Of a DNA stretch of 64,000 nt, positions 27,861 through 37,973 are shown in pieces. Within the stretch, counting starts at the first letter, position 1; each line of letters begins with the position of its first letter. The position numbers were made by a program, and so were the translations under genes. Origin of the DNA: Acidobacteriota bacterium (lineage in GTDB: Bacteria > Acidobacteriota > Terriglobia > Bryobacterales > Bryobacteraceae); NCBI GenBank assembly GCA_029776225.1, contig JAKOTR010000091.1:1-64000 (forward strand), read 5' to 3'. The notes under the pieces were generated by a model. It saw only the letters and a program-made list of their open reading frames with translations, ran no database searches and had not been told where the DNA came from.

Positions 27861-28475
27861 GTGACTCCCGTCCGCCCCCTCCGCCCACTCCCGCCTAAAA
27901 CCGCTGCCCTACACACGCACGCCATGGACAACTTGCGGTATATCCGCGAAACCATGGAGCGTGCCACCGCCTTCACGGCTGTTTCCGGCTGGGGGTTGGT
28001 CATCGTGGGCTGCACGGCGGTTATGGCCGCTTTTCTGGCGGCGCGGATCCAGAACCCGGACGCCTGGCTGGTGCTCTGGCTGTTGGAGGCCCTGGTGTCG
28101 CTGGCCATCGCCGGCGGCGCCACCTATCGAAAGGCCCGGGCATCGACCTTGCCGTTGTTTTCCATGCCGGGAAAACGGTTCGCGTTTAGCTTCACTCCCC
28201 CGATGCTCGTGGGCGCGCTGCTCACGGCCGTGCTGTTTCGCGCGGGCTTGTATAGCGCCTTTCCCGGAACATGGATGCTGCTTTACGGCACAGGGATTGT
28301 GACAGGCGGGGCTTTTTCCGTTAAGGTCGTGCCGGTGATGGGAACATGCTTCATGGCCGTAGGCGCCGCAGCGCTGTTCTTGCCGGCGAGCTGGGGGAAC
28401 GTCCTGATGGGAGCGAGTTTCGGCGGCCTTCACATTGTATTCGGAACGATTATCGCTAGGAGATACGGTGGCTAA
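27861..28475 (+). CDS. Multi-pass membrane protein of unknown function
   Basis: Up to 204 residues with about five or six membrane segments: near 44-62, 68-86, 113-131, 140-155, 158-176 and 180-197. No motif is recognised. Two starts are possible: the GTG at 27861, which coincides with the expected transcription start (leaderless), or the ATG at 27924 (183 residues), with no good ribosome site. The 3' end overlaps the winged-helix regulator gene by eight bases, so the regulator probably controls or senses with it. Pairs of a small membrane protein and a winged-helix regulator recur in acidobacteria; the function is not known to me. Confidence 0.7.
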   Translation: MTPVRPLRPLPPKTAALHTHAMDNLRYIRETMERATAFTAVSGWGLVIVGCTAVMAAFLAARIQNPDAWLVLWLLEALVSLAIAGGATYRKARASTLPLFSMPGKRFAFSFTPPMLVGALLTAVLFRAGLYSAFPGTWMLLYGTGIVTGGAFSVKVVPVMGTCFMAVGAAALFLPASWGNVLMGASFGGLHIVFGTIIARRYGG

Positions 28476-28860
28476 ACAAAGCGCACTTCCCCGGCAGGCC
28501 CCGGCCAAGCAGACCTCGACGCCGGGCCCTCTGAAAAAAGTCAGCGGCACGGCGGCCGAGTCCGGGCCTCCCGCACTCGACCGGCTGATTCACGAACGGA
28601 TGCGCCTCGGAATCGTGAGCGCATTGGCGGCGAACGAATCCCTGACCTTCAACGACCTCAAGAAACTGCTGAAAACCAGCGACGGCAACGTCAGCGTGCA
28701 TGCGCGCAAGCTGGAGGAAGCCGGATACGTGACCTGTTCGAAATCCTTCGAGGGCCGGCTGCCGAAGACCGAGTACCGGCTGACGGAAGCGGGGCGGCAG
28801 GCACTGAAGCGGTATCTGGATCATATGGAGGCTTTGATCCGGGCGATGCGGGAGCGCTGA
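28468..28860 (+). CDS. Winged-helix transcriptional regulator
   Basis: 130 residues, from a GTG at 28468 preceded by AGGAG, which overlaps the membrane-protein gene. The DNA-binding domain runs from about residue 38: ALAANESLTFNDLKKLLK, then GNVSVHARKLEEAGYVT (recognition helix region) and the wing KTEYRLTEAGR. This is the HTH_27/ArsR-like subgroup, which lacks metal-binding cysteines. The N-terminal 35 residues are Pro/Ala-rich and probably disordered. It most likely represses its own operon from the strong promoter at 27826. Confidence 0.85.
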   Translation: MAKQSALPRQAPAKQTSTPGPLKKVSGTAAESGPPALDRLIHERMRLGIVSALAANESLTFNDLKKLLKTSDGNVSVHARKLEEAGYVTCSKSFEGRLPKTEYRLTEAGRQALKRYLDHMEALIRAMRER

Positions 28861-28887
28861 AAAACTCTTTTTTTGTCCAAAACCTTT

Positions 28888-29637
28888 ATGAAAAAAAGTG
28901 ATTTGTGTCGAAATCCGGCCGCGGCGCGGAACCAGGCTTCCCCCCTTCATGTCGCCATCATCATGGACGGCAACGGCCGTTGGGCCACCGCCCGCAGCCT
29001 GCCGCGCATTGCGGGGCACCGCCGGGGAGCCATTGCTGTCCGCCGCACCGTCGAGGCGGCGCCCAAGCTCGGCATCGGCACGCTGACTCTGTACGCCTTC
29101 TCCTCGGACAACTGGCAGCGCCCCGCCTCGGAGGTTTCGGCGCTCATGCAGCTCTTCCACGAATACCTGCGCAAGGAAACCGAAGAGTGCGCCCGCAACG
29201 GGATCCGCATCAACGTCATCGGCCGCCGCGACCGCTTCTCCCCCGCGCTGCTCGAGGACATTGAATACGCCGAAAAGCACACCGCGCACGGCAGCACTCT
29301 CCACCTGCGGCTAGCGGTGGATTACTCGGCCCGCGACGCCATTATGCGCGCTGCGCAGCTTTTCAAGCCGGAGGGTGAGCCCACGCGCGAAGAGTTCCGC
29401 CGCATGATGTCAAAAGCGATCCATTCGCCGGTCTGCCCGGACGTAGACCTGTTGATCCGCACCGGGGGCGAGCAGCGGTTGAGCGATTTCCTCCTCTGGG
29501 AAACGGCGTACGCGGAGCTTTACTTCACCAGCCGGATGTGGCCGGACTTTGAAGAAGCCGACCTGGCGGCGGCGGTTCAAGCCTTCTACGCCCGCGAGCG
29601 GCGCTTCGGCACAATTTTGGAAGCCGCCGCCGGATAG
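28888..29637 (+). CDS. uppS: Isoprenyl (undecaprenyl-PP) synthase
   Basis: 249 residues. The catalytic motif [12 protein letters not shown] (Asp of MDGNGRW) lies near residue 25, SSDNW near 77 and [18 protein letters not shown] with YAELYFT near 190-207; all are diagnostic for cis-prenyl transferases. It condenses isopentenyl diphosphate onto farnesyl diphosphate to give the C55 lipid carrier for peptidoglycan and surface glycans. The ATG at 28888 is preferred over the upstream TTG at 28873. No cdsA or other lipid gene follows, unlike the common order. It runs 28 bases after the regulator. Confidence 0.95.
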   Translation: MKKSDLCRNPAAARNQASPLHVAIIMDGNGRWATARSLPRIAGHRRGAIAVRRTVEAAPKLGIGTLTLYAFSSDNWQRPASEVSALMQLFHEYLRKETEECARNGIRINVIGRRDRFSPALLEDIEYAEKHTAHGSTLHLRLAVDYSARDAIMRAAQLFKPEGEPTREEFRRMMSKAIHSPVCPDVDLLIRTGGEQRLSDFLLWETAYAELYFTSRMWPDFEEADLAAAVQAFYARERRFGTILEAAAG

Positions 29638-29660
29638 CGGCTTTGCGTATACTGGCGTCC

Positions 29661-30509
29661 ATGATGATCAGCCGGTTGGGTCTTGTTGCGGCGCTGGCGA
29701 TGGCCGCCTGGGCGCAGAGCCCCAAGAAAAGCGTCTTTGTAATCACGGATGCGGAGGGCGTGGCCGGTATCTGCCGCCAGGAGCAGGTTGAGCCGACCAA
29801 CCCGGAGTTGCGCCAGGCGCTCACGGCCGAGGTGAACGCCGCCGTCGAAGGTTTTTTGGCTGGCGGAGTCGATGAGGTAATCGTCTGGGACGGGCACGAC
29901 GGCAGCCGCACACTTTCGGCGCTCACCGTGCACCCCAAGGCGAAGCTGGTGATCGGCGTTCTGCCGGTCACAATGACTATGGAGAGGCGCTACGCCGCGG
30001 TAGCGTTTATCGGCCAGCACAGCATGGCCGGAGTGCGCGGCGGCATCATGGCGCACAGCTACAGCTCGCTGGGCATCCAGAACATCCGGATTAACGGCAA
30101 ACCGGTGGGGGAAATTGAAGTGCGCACGGCGCTGGCGGGCTGGTTCGGTACGCCCGTCATACTGCTCAGCGGCGACGCCGCCGCCGCGGAGGAGCTGCGC
30201 TCCATTGTTCCGCAAGCGGAGCTGGCGGTGGTAAAAGAGGGGCTGGGCCGGAATACGTGCTCGACGCTTTCCGTCCCCGCCTCGCAGGATTTGATCCGCG
30301 CCGCCGCGCGCAGGGCAGCCGCGAAGATCGGCGCGATCAAGCCCTACCGGATCGAGGGGCCCGTTACTGTCGAGATCGAATACACGACGCGCAACTCGCT
30401 TCCCATGGACGCGGCTCTGCGCATTGGCGCCGAGGTAGTGAACGACCGCACGATCCGGTACCGGGGCAAAGACTTCCTGGAAGCCTGGACACGCTCGCAG
30501 CTCTATTGA
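29661..30509 (+). CDS. Exported M55-family D-aminopeptidase (DppA-like)
   Basis: 282 residues with a signal peptide (about 1-19, ending AWAQS). The M55 fold shows ITDAEGVAGICR (metal Asp and Glu), VWDGHDGSRT, IGQHSMAGV and IMAHSYSS, which supply the zinc-binding acids and histidines. These enzymes cleave D-amino-acid peptides, for example from peptidoglycan turnover. Unlike Bacillus DppA the protein has a signal peptide, so it acts outside the cytoplasm. It starts at ATG 29661; the next gene starts 7 bases after the stop, so an operon with the Xer recombinase is likely by position but not by function. Confidence 0.9.
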   Translation: MMISRLGLVAALAMAAWAQSPKKSVFVITDAEGVAGICRQEQVEPTNPELRQALTAEVNAAVEGFLAGGVDEVIVWDGHDGSRTLSALTVHPKAKLVIGVLPVTMTMERRYAAVAFIGQHSMAGVRGGIMAHSYSSLGIQNIRINGKPVGEIEVRTALAGWFGTPVILLSGDAAAAEELRSIVPQAELAVVKEGLGRNTCSTLSVPASQDLIRAAARRAAAKIGAIKPYRIEGPVTVEIEYTTRNSLPMDAALRIGAEVVNDRTIRYRGKDFLEAWTRSQLY

Positions 30510-30516
30510 GACACCG

Positions 30517-31413
30517 GTGAGTGAACTTGAGCGGCAGATCGGCTTGTTTCTGGACGAGTTGAAGCGGGAGAACGCTTCGCCTCACACCGTGCGTGCGTAC
30601 GCTTCGGACCTCCGGCAGTTCCTGGAGTATTTCTCCCCGAAAGGGACCGAGCCGCCCGAACCCGCGGCTTTCGACACCCTGGCCCTGCGGGAATGGCTCG
30701 GCGACCTATATGCCCAGCGGCTGGCGCCGCAATCCCTGCGGCGGAAGCTGGCAGCCGTGCGGGCCTTCTTCGATTTCCTGATCCGGAGGGGGCTGGTGGA
30801 AATCAACGTGGCGCGCCTGATCCACACCCCCAAGGCGCCGCAGAAGCTGCCGCGGATCCCAACGGCCGAGCAGGTTAACACGCTGCTGGATGAAATCGCC
30901 GCCGGCAAACTCGAGCGGCCGCACGCAGCGCGCGACCTCGCCATCTTCGAGCTGCTCTACGGGTGCGGGCTGCGGATCAGCGAACTCACAGGACTCAACC
31001 TGAGCGACGTGGACATGGCCGGGCGCTGGCTGCTGGTCCGGGGAAAGGGAAGGAAGCAGCGGCAAACGCCGTTCGGGGGCAAGGCGGCGGCGGCGCTGGA
31101 GCGCTACCTGGAAGAACGGAAAGCCAGGCCGGGGGAAAACGCGCTGTTCGTGAACCACCGCGGCGGGCGGCTCACCGATCGCGGCGCACGCGGCATAGTG
31201 AAGCTCTATGCCGCGCTCGTCGGCGGCGACCCCACCGTTCATCCGCACAGTTTCCGGCACGCGTTCGCCACCCACCTGCTGGCCGATGGAGCAGACTTGC
31301 GGTCGATTCAGGAACTGCTCGGGCACGCCCGGCTCTCCACCACCCAGAAATACACTCAAGTTTCGCTCACCGACCTGATGGCGGTATACGACAAGGCGCA
31401 CCCAAAGGCTTAA
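30517..31413 (+). CDS. xerD: Tyrosine recombinase XerC/XerD
   Basis: 298 residues from a GTG start, standard Xer length. The N-terminal SAM-like domain covers about 1-95. The catalytic residues are all present: Arg153 (GLRISEL), a lysine in RGKGRKQR near 177-180, His244 and Arg247 (HSFRHAFATHLL), His270 (LLGHARLS) and Tyr279. XerC and XerD resolve chromosome dimers at dif near the terminus. I cannot decide between the two by eye, so the symbol is a placeholder. The stop overlaps the convergent ModA stop by 4 bases. No dif site or integron is seen around it. Confidence 0.9.
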   Translation: MSELERQIGLFLDELKRENASPHTVRAYASDLRQFLEYFSPKGTEPPEPAAFDTLALREWLGDLYAQRLAPQSLRRKLAAVRAFFDFLIRRGLVEINVARLIHTPKAPQKLPRIPTAEQVNTLLDEIAAGKLERPHAARDLAIFELLYGCGLRISELTGLNLSDVDMAGRWLLVRGKGRKQRQTPFGGKAAAALERYLEERKARPGENALFVNHRGGRLTDRGARGIVKLYAALVGGDPTVHPHSFRHAFATHLLADGADLRSIQELLGHARLSTTQKYTQVSLTDLMAVYDKAHPKA

Positions 31414-32291
31414 CGGGAGGGTGGCAGCGCCAGCCCGTGCGCCTTCAGAATCGCCTGGCCCTGGGGGCTTCCGAGGAAATCGAGAAAAGCCCGGGCCGCG
31501 GCAGCGTTTTTGGTTGAGGCCACCATCCCGCCGCTCTGCCGTATGGGTGCATGCAGGGATTCCGGGAGCAGCAAAGCGCCCCGGTCGAAAACCAGCGACC
31601 AGGAGGTGATCACCGCCTCCGCGTTGCCGCTTTCCGCGTACTGGAGCGCCTGGCGGACATTCTCCCCGTAGACGATCCGGCGTTCCAGTTCCTTCCATAA
31701 GCCCTTGTTTTCCAACGCCTGTTTCGCCGCGGCCCCGTATGGGGCATGGACCGGGTTCGCGATCGCGATGTGACGGAAAGAGGGGTCGCGGAGATCCTCC
31801 AGACTGGAGAGCGAGCGCCGTTTGGACCACAGCCCCAGCCGGCCGAGAGCGTAGACCCGGACCGTGCCGGCGTCCACGCGGCCGGAGCGGGCAAGGTCCT
31901 CCACAAACCGTTCGTTTGCAGAGAGATACACATCGTAGGGGGCGCCGTTTTCAATCTGCCGGGCCAGCATGCCGCTGGCGCCGAAAACGAACTGGACGCG
32001 GATGCCAGCGGCGCGCTCGAACGCTTGGGCGAGGGGCGGCCCGGCCGTGGCGAGGTCGGCCGCAGCGGCTACGAGCAGTTCTTGGTTCTGAAAAAAAGCC
32101 AAAGCCGGGAGTCCAGAGGTTTTCTTCTGGGAGACGGCCGAAGCTGGGAGCGCAGAAGTTTTCTTCTGGGAAAAGACCGGGGAGGGTAGCACAAAGGCGG
32201 CCGCAAGGCAAATTGACAATAAGCCACTAAAGTTTAATAATAGGATTGTGCTAAGAGGGGCGGCTAGCCCGCCCTCCCACGTTTTTTTCAT
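31410..32291 (-). CDS. modA: Molybdate-type ABC substrate-binding protein (ModA-like)
   Basis: 293 residues. An export signal lies within the first 40 residues (SGLLSICLAAAFVLPSPVFS). Then come LLVAAAADLATAGPPLAQAF, FVFGASGMLARQIENGAPYD and VYLSANERFVEDLARSG, characteristic of ModA oxyanion-binding proteins, with VYGENVRQALQYAESGNAEA further on. It would bind molybdate or tungstate in the periplasm. No modB or modC is next to it, so the partner is elsewhere or the protein is an orphan. Residues about 41-66 contain the repeated SQKKTS.LPA.A block (see the repeat entry). The start is 30 bases from dnaK's; an internal TTG start (near 32225) is a realistic alternative. Confidence 0.8.
   Translation of the reverse strand: MKKTWEGGLAAPLSTILLLNFSGLLSICLAAAFVLPSPVFSQKKTSALPASAVSQKKTSGLPALAFFQNQELLVAAAADLATAGPPLAQAFERAAGIRVQFVFGASGMLARQIENGAPYDVYLSANERFVEDLARSGRVDAGTVRVYALGRLGLWSKRRSLSSLEDLRDPSFRHIAIANPVHAPYGAAAKQALENKGLWKELERRIVYGENVRQALQYAESGNAEAVITSWSLVFDRGALLLPESLHAPIRQSGGMVASTKNAAAARAFLDFLGSPQGQAILKAHGLALPPSR
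32107..32184. repeat. 39-base tandem repeat inside modA
   Basis: Two copies of a 39-base unit (32107-32145 and 32146-32184) share GGGAG, CAGA and the 13-base core TTTTCTTCTGGGA (cores at 32120 and 32159); a degenerate third copy begins near 32080. In ModA they give a repeat of 13 residues (SQKKTSxLPAxA) between the signal peptide and the folded domain. Confidence 0.75.
32213..32241 (+). promoter_or_regulatory. Possible dnaK promoter inside divergent modA
   Basis: TTGACA (32213-32218) is followed 16-17 bases later by a T/A-rich -10 region (TAATAA/AATAAT, about 32235-32241), in the only AT-rich stretch before dnaK. It lies within the 5' part of modA on the other strand. A GGGCGG/CCGCCC hairpin (32258-32274) and an AGGAGG ribosome site follow before dnaK's ATG. 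I saw no clear HspR (HAIR) box. Confidence 0.4.
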
Positions 32292-32321
32292 TGGCCTTAA
32301 TTCTAGGAGGCTGGGAGCAGA

Positions 32322-34238
<1,917 letters not shown>

Positions 34239-34249
34239 GCCGAGAGCCA

Positions 34250-34275
34250 GCGGGGACCGCTCTGCGCGTCCCCGC
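34250..34275 (+). other. Hairpin between dnaK and dnaJ
   Basis: GCGGGGAC (34250-34257) and GTCCCCGC (34268-34275) form a perfect 8-base stem with a 10-base loop, 11 bases after the dnaK stop. No T-run follows. It may act as a partial terminator or protect the dnaK transcript end, giving more DnaK than DnaJ. Confidence 0.5.
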
Positions 34276-34302
34276 GCGGGCCCAAGAGAATAGCGAACGC
34301 CC

Positions 34303-35448
34303 GTGACGAGCCAGGACTACTACGAAACCCTCGGGGTGTCGCGTGGGGCCAGCCAGGAGGAGATCCGGAAAGCGTATCGCCGCCTCGCGCGTAAATACCA
34401 CCCCGATCTGAACCCGGGCGACAAGGCCGCCGAGGAGCACTTCAAGCGCGTCCAGGAAGCCTACGACGTGCTGAGCGATCCCAAGAAGCGGCAGATGTAC
34501 GATCAGTACGGATTCTATTCCGAGCACGGGCCGCAGCCGGGCCAGGGCGGGCCGCCACCGGGCGCGGGCATGGGCTTCGGCGGGTTCGACTTCTCCGATT
34601 TCTTTTCCGGCGCAGGTCCCGAAACCGAGCCCGGAGGGGGCTTCCGCGACCTGTTCAGCCAGTTTTTCAGCCGGGGCGCACGCGAGCGGGTGCGAATGAC
34701 CCCGGAAAAGGGGACCGACCTGGAGTACGGCCTGAATATCGATTTCTGGCAGGCGATCCGGGGAACGCAGGTCAGGCTGAACATCAGGCGGCAGGAAAGC
34801 TGTGCGAGGTGCGGCGGCACGGGATCGGCCGGCGGCACCTCAGTGAGCTGCCCGCAGTGCAATGGATCGGGCAACGTCACGCAGATGGCCGGGGCCATGC
34901 GGTTCAATCTCACCTGCCCGCGCTGCGGCGGGACCGGGCGCCTGCGAAATACGTGCCCGGCCTGCGGCGGAGAGGGCCGGGTGCTGGGGAGCGAATCGGT
35001 GGAGGTCCGGATTCCGCCGGGCGTACCGAACGGCGCTCGGCTGCGCGTGGCCGGCAAGGGAAACGCCGGAACCATGGGCGCTCCTCCAGGCGACCTTTAC
35101 ATCACGGTGCGGGCCGAGCCCCATCCGTTCTTCCGGCGAGAGGGAGATAACATCGAAATCCGCGTACCGATCACGGTGACCGAGGCGGGCCTGGGGGCGA
35201 AAATCGAAGTGCCCACGATCGACGGCCGCGCGCTTCTCAAAGTTCCGCCCGGGACCCGGAGCGGGCAGAAGTTCCGCATGCGGGAAAAAGGCGTTTTCAA
35301 CTCCCGCAAGAACACTCGGGGAGACCAGATTGTCGAGGTTGTGGTCCAGCCCCCCAAAGTGCGCGATGAGCGCACGAAGGAGATTTTGCGTGAGCTGGCC
35401 CAGCTCAACCCCGAGGACCCGAGGGCAGAGGTGTGGAGCCAGGTGTGA
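34303..35448 (+). CDS. dnaJ: Hsp40 co-chaperone DnaJ
   Basis: 381 residues from a GTG start. The J-domain occupies residues 1-68 with the required HPD (ARKYHPDLN). A Gly/Phe-rich linker follows ([19 protein letters not shown]). The zinc-finger domain has four CxxCxGxG units: [24 protein letters not shown] and CPACGGEG. The C-terminal beta domains and dimer helix complete a type I DnaJ. It stimulates the DnaK ATPase and delivers substrates. It lies 64 bases after dnaK and seven bases before the MerR/HspR gene. Confidence 0.97.
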   Translation: MTSQDYYETLGVSRGASQEEIRKAYRRLARKYHPDLNPGDKAAEEHFKRVQEAYDVLSDPKKRQMYDQYGFYSEHGPQPGQGGPPPGAGMGFGGFDFSDFFSGAGPETEPGGGFRDLFSQFFSRGARERVRMTPEKGTDLEYGLNIDFWQAIRGTQVRLNIRRQESCARCGGTGSAGGTSVSCPQCNGSGNVTQMAGAMRFNLTCPRCGGTGRLRNTCPACGGEGRVLGSESVEVRIPPGVPNGARLRVAGKGNAGTMGAPPGDLYITVRAEPHPFFRREGDNIEIRVPITVTEAGLGAKIEVPTIDGRALLKVPPGTRSGQKFRMREKGVFNSRKNTRGDQIVEVVVQPPKVRDERTKEILRELAQLNPEDPRAEVWSQV

Positions 35449-35454
35449 TGTGAA

Positions 35455-35868
35455 ATGGCGAAAAAGAGATCCAGAGCAGCGGCATACATGATCTCGGCCG
35501 TGGCCGAGCAGTACCAGATCCACCCGCAGACACTGCGCCTCTACGAGCGTGAGGGGCTGCTCAAGCCTTCACGCAGCGAGGGCAATACGCGCCTGTACAC
35601 CGAGGAGGATTTGCAGCGCCTGGAAATCATCTTGAAGCTGACCCGCGAGTTCGGGGTGAACCTGGCCGGAGTGGAGATCATCCTGAATATGCGGGAGAAG
35701 ATGGCGGCCATGCAGGCGCAGATGGAGGAGTTCATCCGTACGCTGAGCCAGGAACTCTCCGTCCACCTTCCGCAGCCCACGCGCGAATCGCGCAACTCGC
35801 TGATCCCAGTGGTAACATTGCCTCCCTTGAAGACAACCCGGCCTAAAAAGAACGACGCCCAGTCGTGA
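35455..35868 (+). CDS. hspR: MerR-family repressor, HspR-like
   Basis: 137 residues. The MerR helix-turn-helix and wing occupy about residues 12-80 (AEQYQIHPQTLRLYEREGLL, then EGNTRLYTEEDLQRLEIIL), with YMISAVAEQ at the start as in HspR. A C-terminal helix (about 85-110) mediates dimerisation. In actinobacteria HspR represses the dnaK operon with DnaK as co-repressor; here the gene is the last of dnaK-dnaJ-hspR, the same order, so autoregulation is likely. No effector-binding domain or metal cysteines are present. I did not find the known HAIR operator by eye. Confidence 0.9.
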   Translation: MAKKRSRAAAYMISAVAEQYQIHPQTLRLYEREGLLKPSRSEGNTRLYTEEDLQRLEIILKLTREFGVNLAGVEIILNMREKMAAMQAQMEEFIRTLSQELSVHLPQPTRESRNSLIPVVTLPPLKTTRPKKNDAQS

Positions 35869-35936
35869 GGGGATGTGTTACCTACGTCCCAGGAACGAAG
35901 TGTTACCCGTGTGTCCGGACTAGACACAGGAGGGGA

Positions 35937-36012
<76 letters not shown>

Positions 36013-36275
36013 TAGCGTTTATCATTTTCGCTCGTCTGCCCGAGTACTGTCAATCGTCCTGAGTAGAGTTCCCAAGGCGGCCGGAGGGACTGGGTATCTC
36101 TTGGGCGGGGAGCCGGCATATGGCCCCACGGGGTAGTACGGCAAGTCCACAATCTGCATGAAAAATGGTTTGGGACGCCGCCCGTATCTGACTGTAAACA
36201 AAAGTAGTTATTGTCACAAAAAAGTATTTGCCTCCATCCGCGGGAACTGTGCTAGACTTGGCCTTCCAGCTTAAA

Positions 36276-36290
36276 CTGGGGAAACCCCAG
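36276..36290 (+). other. Short hairpin upstream of dnaA
   Basis: CTGGGG-AAA-CCCCAG forms a perfect 6-base stem with a 3-base loop, about 125 bases before the dnaA start. The stretch 36013-36275 before it holds nothing else recognisable. It could lie in the dnaA leader. Confidence 0.4.
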
Positions 36291-36353
36291 GCCGTCAGAG
36301 CGCATGGCTGTTCTGTTGGGCACTTCACCCACAATGCGTCTGTAAACGACTAG

Positions 36354-36399
36354 TTTTCCACAGAGTGTGGAAAACGTGTGGATTTTTTGTTTGTTCACA
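36354..36399. other. DnaA-box cluster, putative oriC or dnaA autoregulatory region
   Basis: Within 46 bases lie TTTTCCACA (36354-36362), its inverted copy TGTGGAAAA (36366-36374), TGTGGATTT (36377-36385) and TTGTTCACA (36391-36399). Each is one or two bases from the E. coli DnaA box TTATCCACA. The first two form a divergent pair three bases apart. They lie immediately upstream of dnaA (start 36414), the usual place for either the origin or dnaA autoregulation. Confidence 0.75.
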
Positions 36400-36413
36400 T
36401 TCCGCCTTAGCCT

Positions 36414-37733
36414 ATGAATCTGTGGGAACTGATCAAGAAGGAAATCGCGCGAAAGCTGAGCACAGAGAGTTTCCACAACTGGTTTGCTCAGACCTCCCTG
36501 CGGCAGTCTGAGTACGATGCGCTCTGGGTGTCGGTCCCGAACGAGGCCGCGAAGGCCTACATCGAGCAGGAGTATGGCGACCTGATTTCTTCCATCATCG
36601 GAGAGCTGCAACTGCCAGTTCGCCGGATCATCTACGAGACCCCGGCAGAAGCGCTGGACGTAACATCATCCAGCGATTCCAGGATTGTGGAGCCTGAATT
36701 CCTGTTCCAGTCGCCGGCCACTCAGCTCAATTCCCGGTTCACCTTCGATACTTTCGTCGTGGGTTCGTGCAACCAGTTCGCGCACGCCGCTGCCCGGGCG
36801 GTGGCGATGAGACCTGCGAGGCAATACAATCCGCTGTTCATCTACGGCGGTGTGGGCATGGGCAAGACGCACCTGATGCACGCCATCGGACGGTCGCTGC
36901 TCGACAACTACGCCGGCATGCGAATCGTGTACACCTCGAGCGAGCGGTTCATGAACGAGATGATCACGTGTATACGGCTCCAGCGGATGCCCCTGTTTCA
37001 CCAGCACTACCGCCGGGCGGACGTTCTGCTCATCGACGATATCCAGGTGCTCAGCCGTAAGGAAGCCACGCAGGACGAGTTCTTCTACACGTTCAACGAG
37101 CTGTATGAGCACCAGAAGCAGATCGTGATTTCCAGCGACTCGCCCCCGAAAGAGATTCCAGGCCTGGTGGAGCGCCTGCGCTCCCGGTTTGAATGGGGCC
37201 TGATGGTCGATATACAGCCCCCGGACCTCGAAACCAAGATGGCGATTCTGGATAAGAAAGCCGAGGCTGAGGGAGTCAAGCTGCCGGAGGATGTCAGGAT
37301 CTTCATAGCCACGAAGACGAAGTCGAATGTGCGGGAGCTGGAAGGCGCGCTGGTCAAGCTGGTGGCCTATTCGTCCGTGACCGGGGCGCCAATCACGCTC
37401 AGCATGGCCCAACAGGCGCTGAAGCATCTTCTGCACACGCCCGACCGCAGGGTGAGCATCGATTCCATCGTGCGGGCGGTCGCCACTCAATTCAGCCTCC
37501 AGCCGGCGCAACTCAAACAGAAGAGCAACCGCCGGGAGATCGCACGCCCGCGCCAGATCGCCATGTACCTGAGCAAGGAGCTGACCCAGTCTTCGCTCAC
37601 GGAAATCGGGCGGGCTTTTGGCGGCAAGCACCACACTACGGTGCTCCACTCCATCCACAAAATCGAAGAACTCCGGCAAAAGGACACGGAATTGAACAAG
37701 CTTATCCAGAGCCTAATTGACTCGCTCAATTGA
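36414..37733 (+). CDS. dnaA: Chromosomal replication initiator DnaA
   Basis: 439 residues. Domain I starts MNLWELIKKEIARKLSTESF. A short domain II linker is followed by the AAA+ domain III, with FIYGGVGMGKTHLMHAIGR (Walker A) and VLLIDDIQVLSRKE (Walker B). Domain IV binds DnaA boxes through REIARPRQIAMYLSKELT and the signature GRAFGGKHHTTVLHSIHKI. It melts the origin and loads the helicase. The gene order dnaA-dnaN-gyrB on the plus strand, with no recF between dnaN and gyrB, marks the origin region. Confidence 0.98.
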   Translation: MNLWELIKKEIARKLSTESFHNWFAQTSLRQSEYDALWVSVPNEAAKAYIEQEYGDLISSIIGELQLPVRRIIYETPAEALDVTSSSDSRIVEPEFLFQSPATQLNSRFTFDTFVVGSCNQFAHAAARAVAMRPARQYNPLFIYGGVGMGKTHLMHAIGRSLLDNYAGMRIVYTSSERFMNEMITCIRLQRMPLFHQHYRRADVLLIDDIQVLSRKEATQDEFFYTFNELYEHQKQIVISSDSPPKEIPGLVERLRSRFEWGLMVDIQPPDLETKMAILDKKAEAEGVKLPEDVRIFIATKTKSNVRELEGALVKLVAYSSVTGAPITLSMAQQALKHLLHTPDRRVSIDSIVRAVATQFSLQPAQLKQKSNRREIARPRQIAMYLSKELTQSSLTEIGRAFGGKHHTTVLHSIHKIEELRQKDTELNKLIQSLIDSLN

Positions 37734-37973
37734 AGATGCGGAGTTGTTCACACAGGCCTCCCGTAAGAGCTGTGGATAGCTGTGAAAGGGCGGAAAGACA
37801 GGGTGGAACGCCAACGGCAGCGAGCGGATTTCTCACAACCACCCAAGCAGGGAAGCGCAGAATTTTGTATAATTTAGAGAGATATCGACATTTCCACAAC
37901 CCCTACTACTGCTGTTCTCGTTTTGGTATTTTAGAGAACGGTTTGGGGACAGCGTACGGAGAACGGAAGCGCA
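37734..37973. other. dnaA-dnaN intergenic region with DnaA-box-like sites (alternative oriC)
   Basis: 240 bases. TGTGGATAG (37771-37779) is one mismatch from the DnaA box, and ATTTCCACA (37890-37898) and TTGTTCACA near 37744 are weaker matches. An AT-rich stretch (about 37860-37935) contains TATAAT at 37868-37873, and a GTTCTC/GAGAAC inverted repeat (37914-37939). A promoter for dnaN or an unwinding element may lie here. Confidence 0.55.

Noticed and set aside
36013-36275. A gene or RNA in the 260 bases before the dnaA hairpin
   Set aside because: I found no coding pattern, structured RNA or clear promoter there; only a weak TTGCCT/TAGACT pair with 19-base spacing.
37914-37939. GTTCTC-N14-GAGAAC as a LexA or other operator
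   Set aside because: The spacing does not match a LexA box that I know, and no regulator is implicated.
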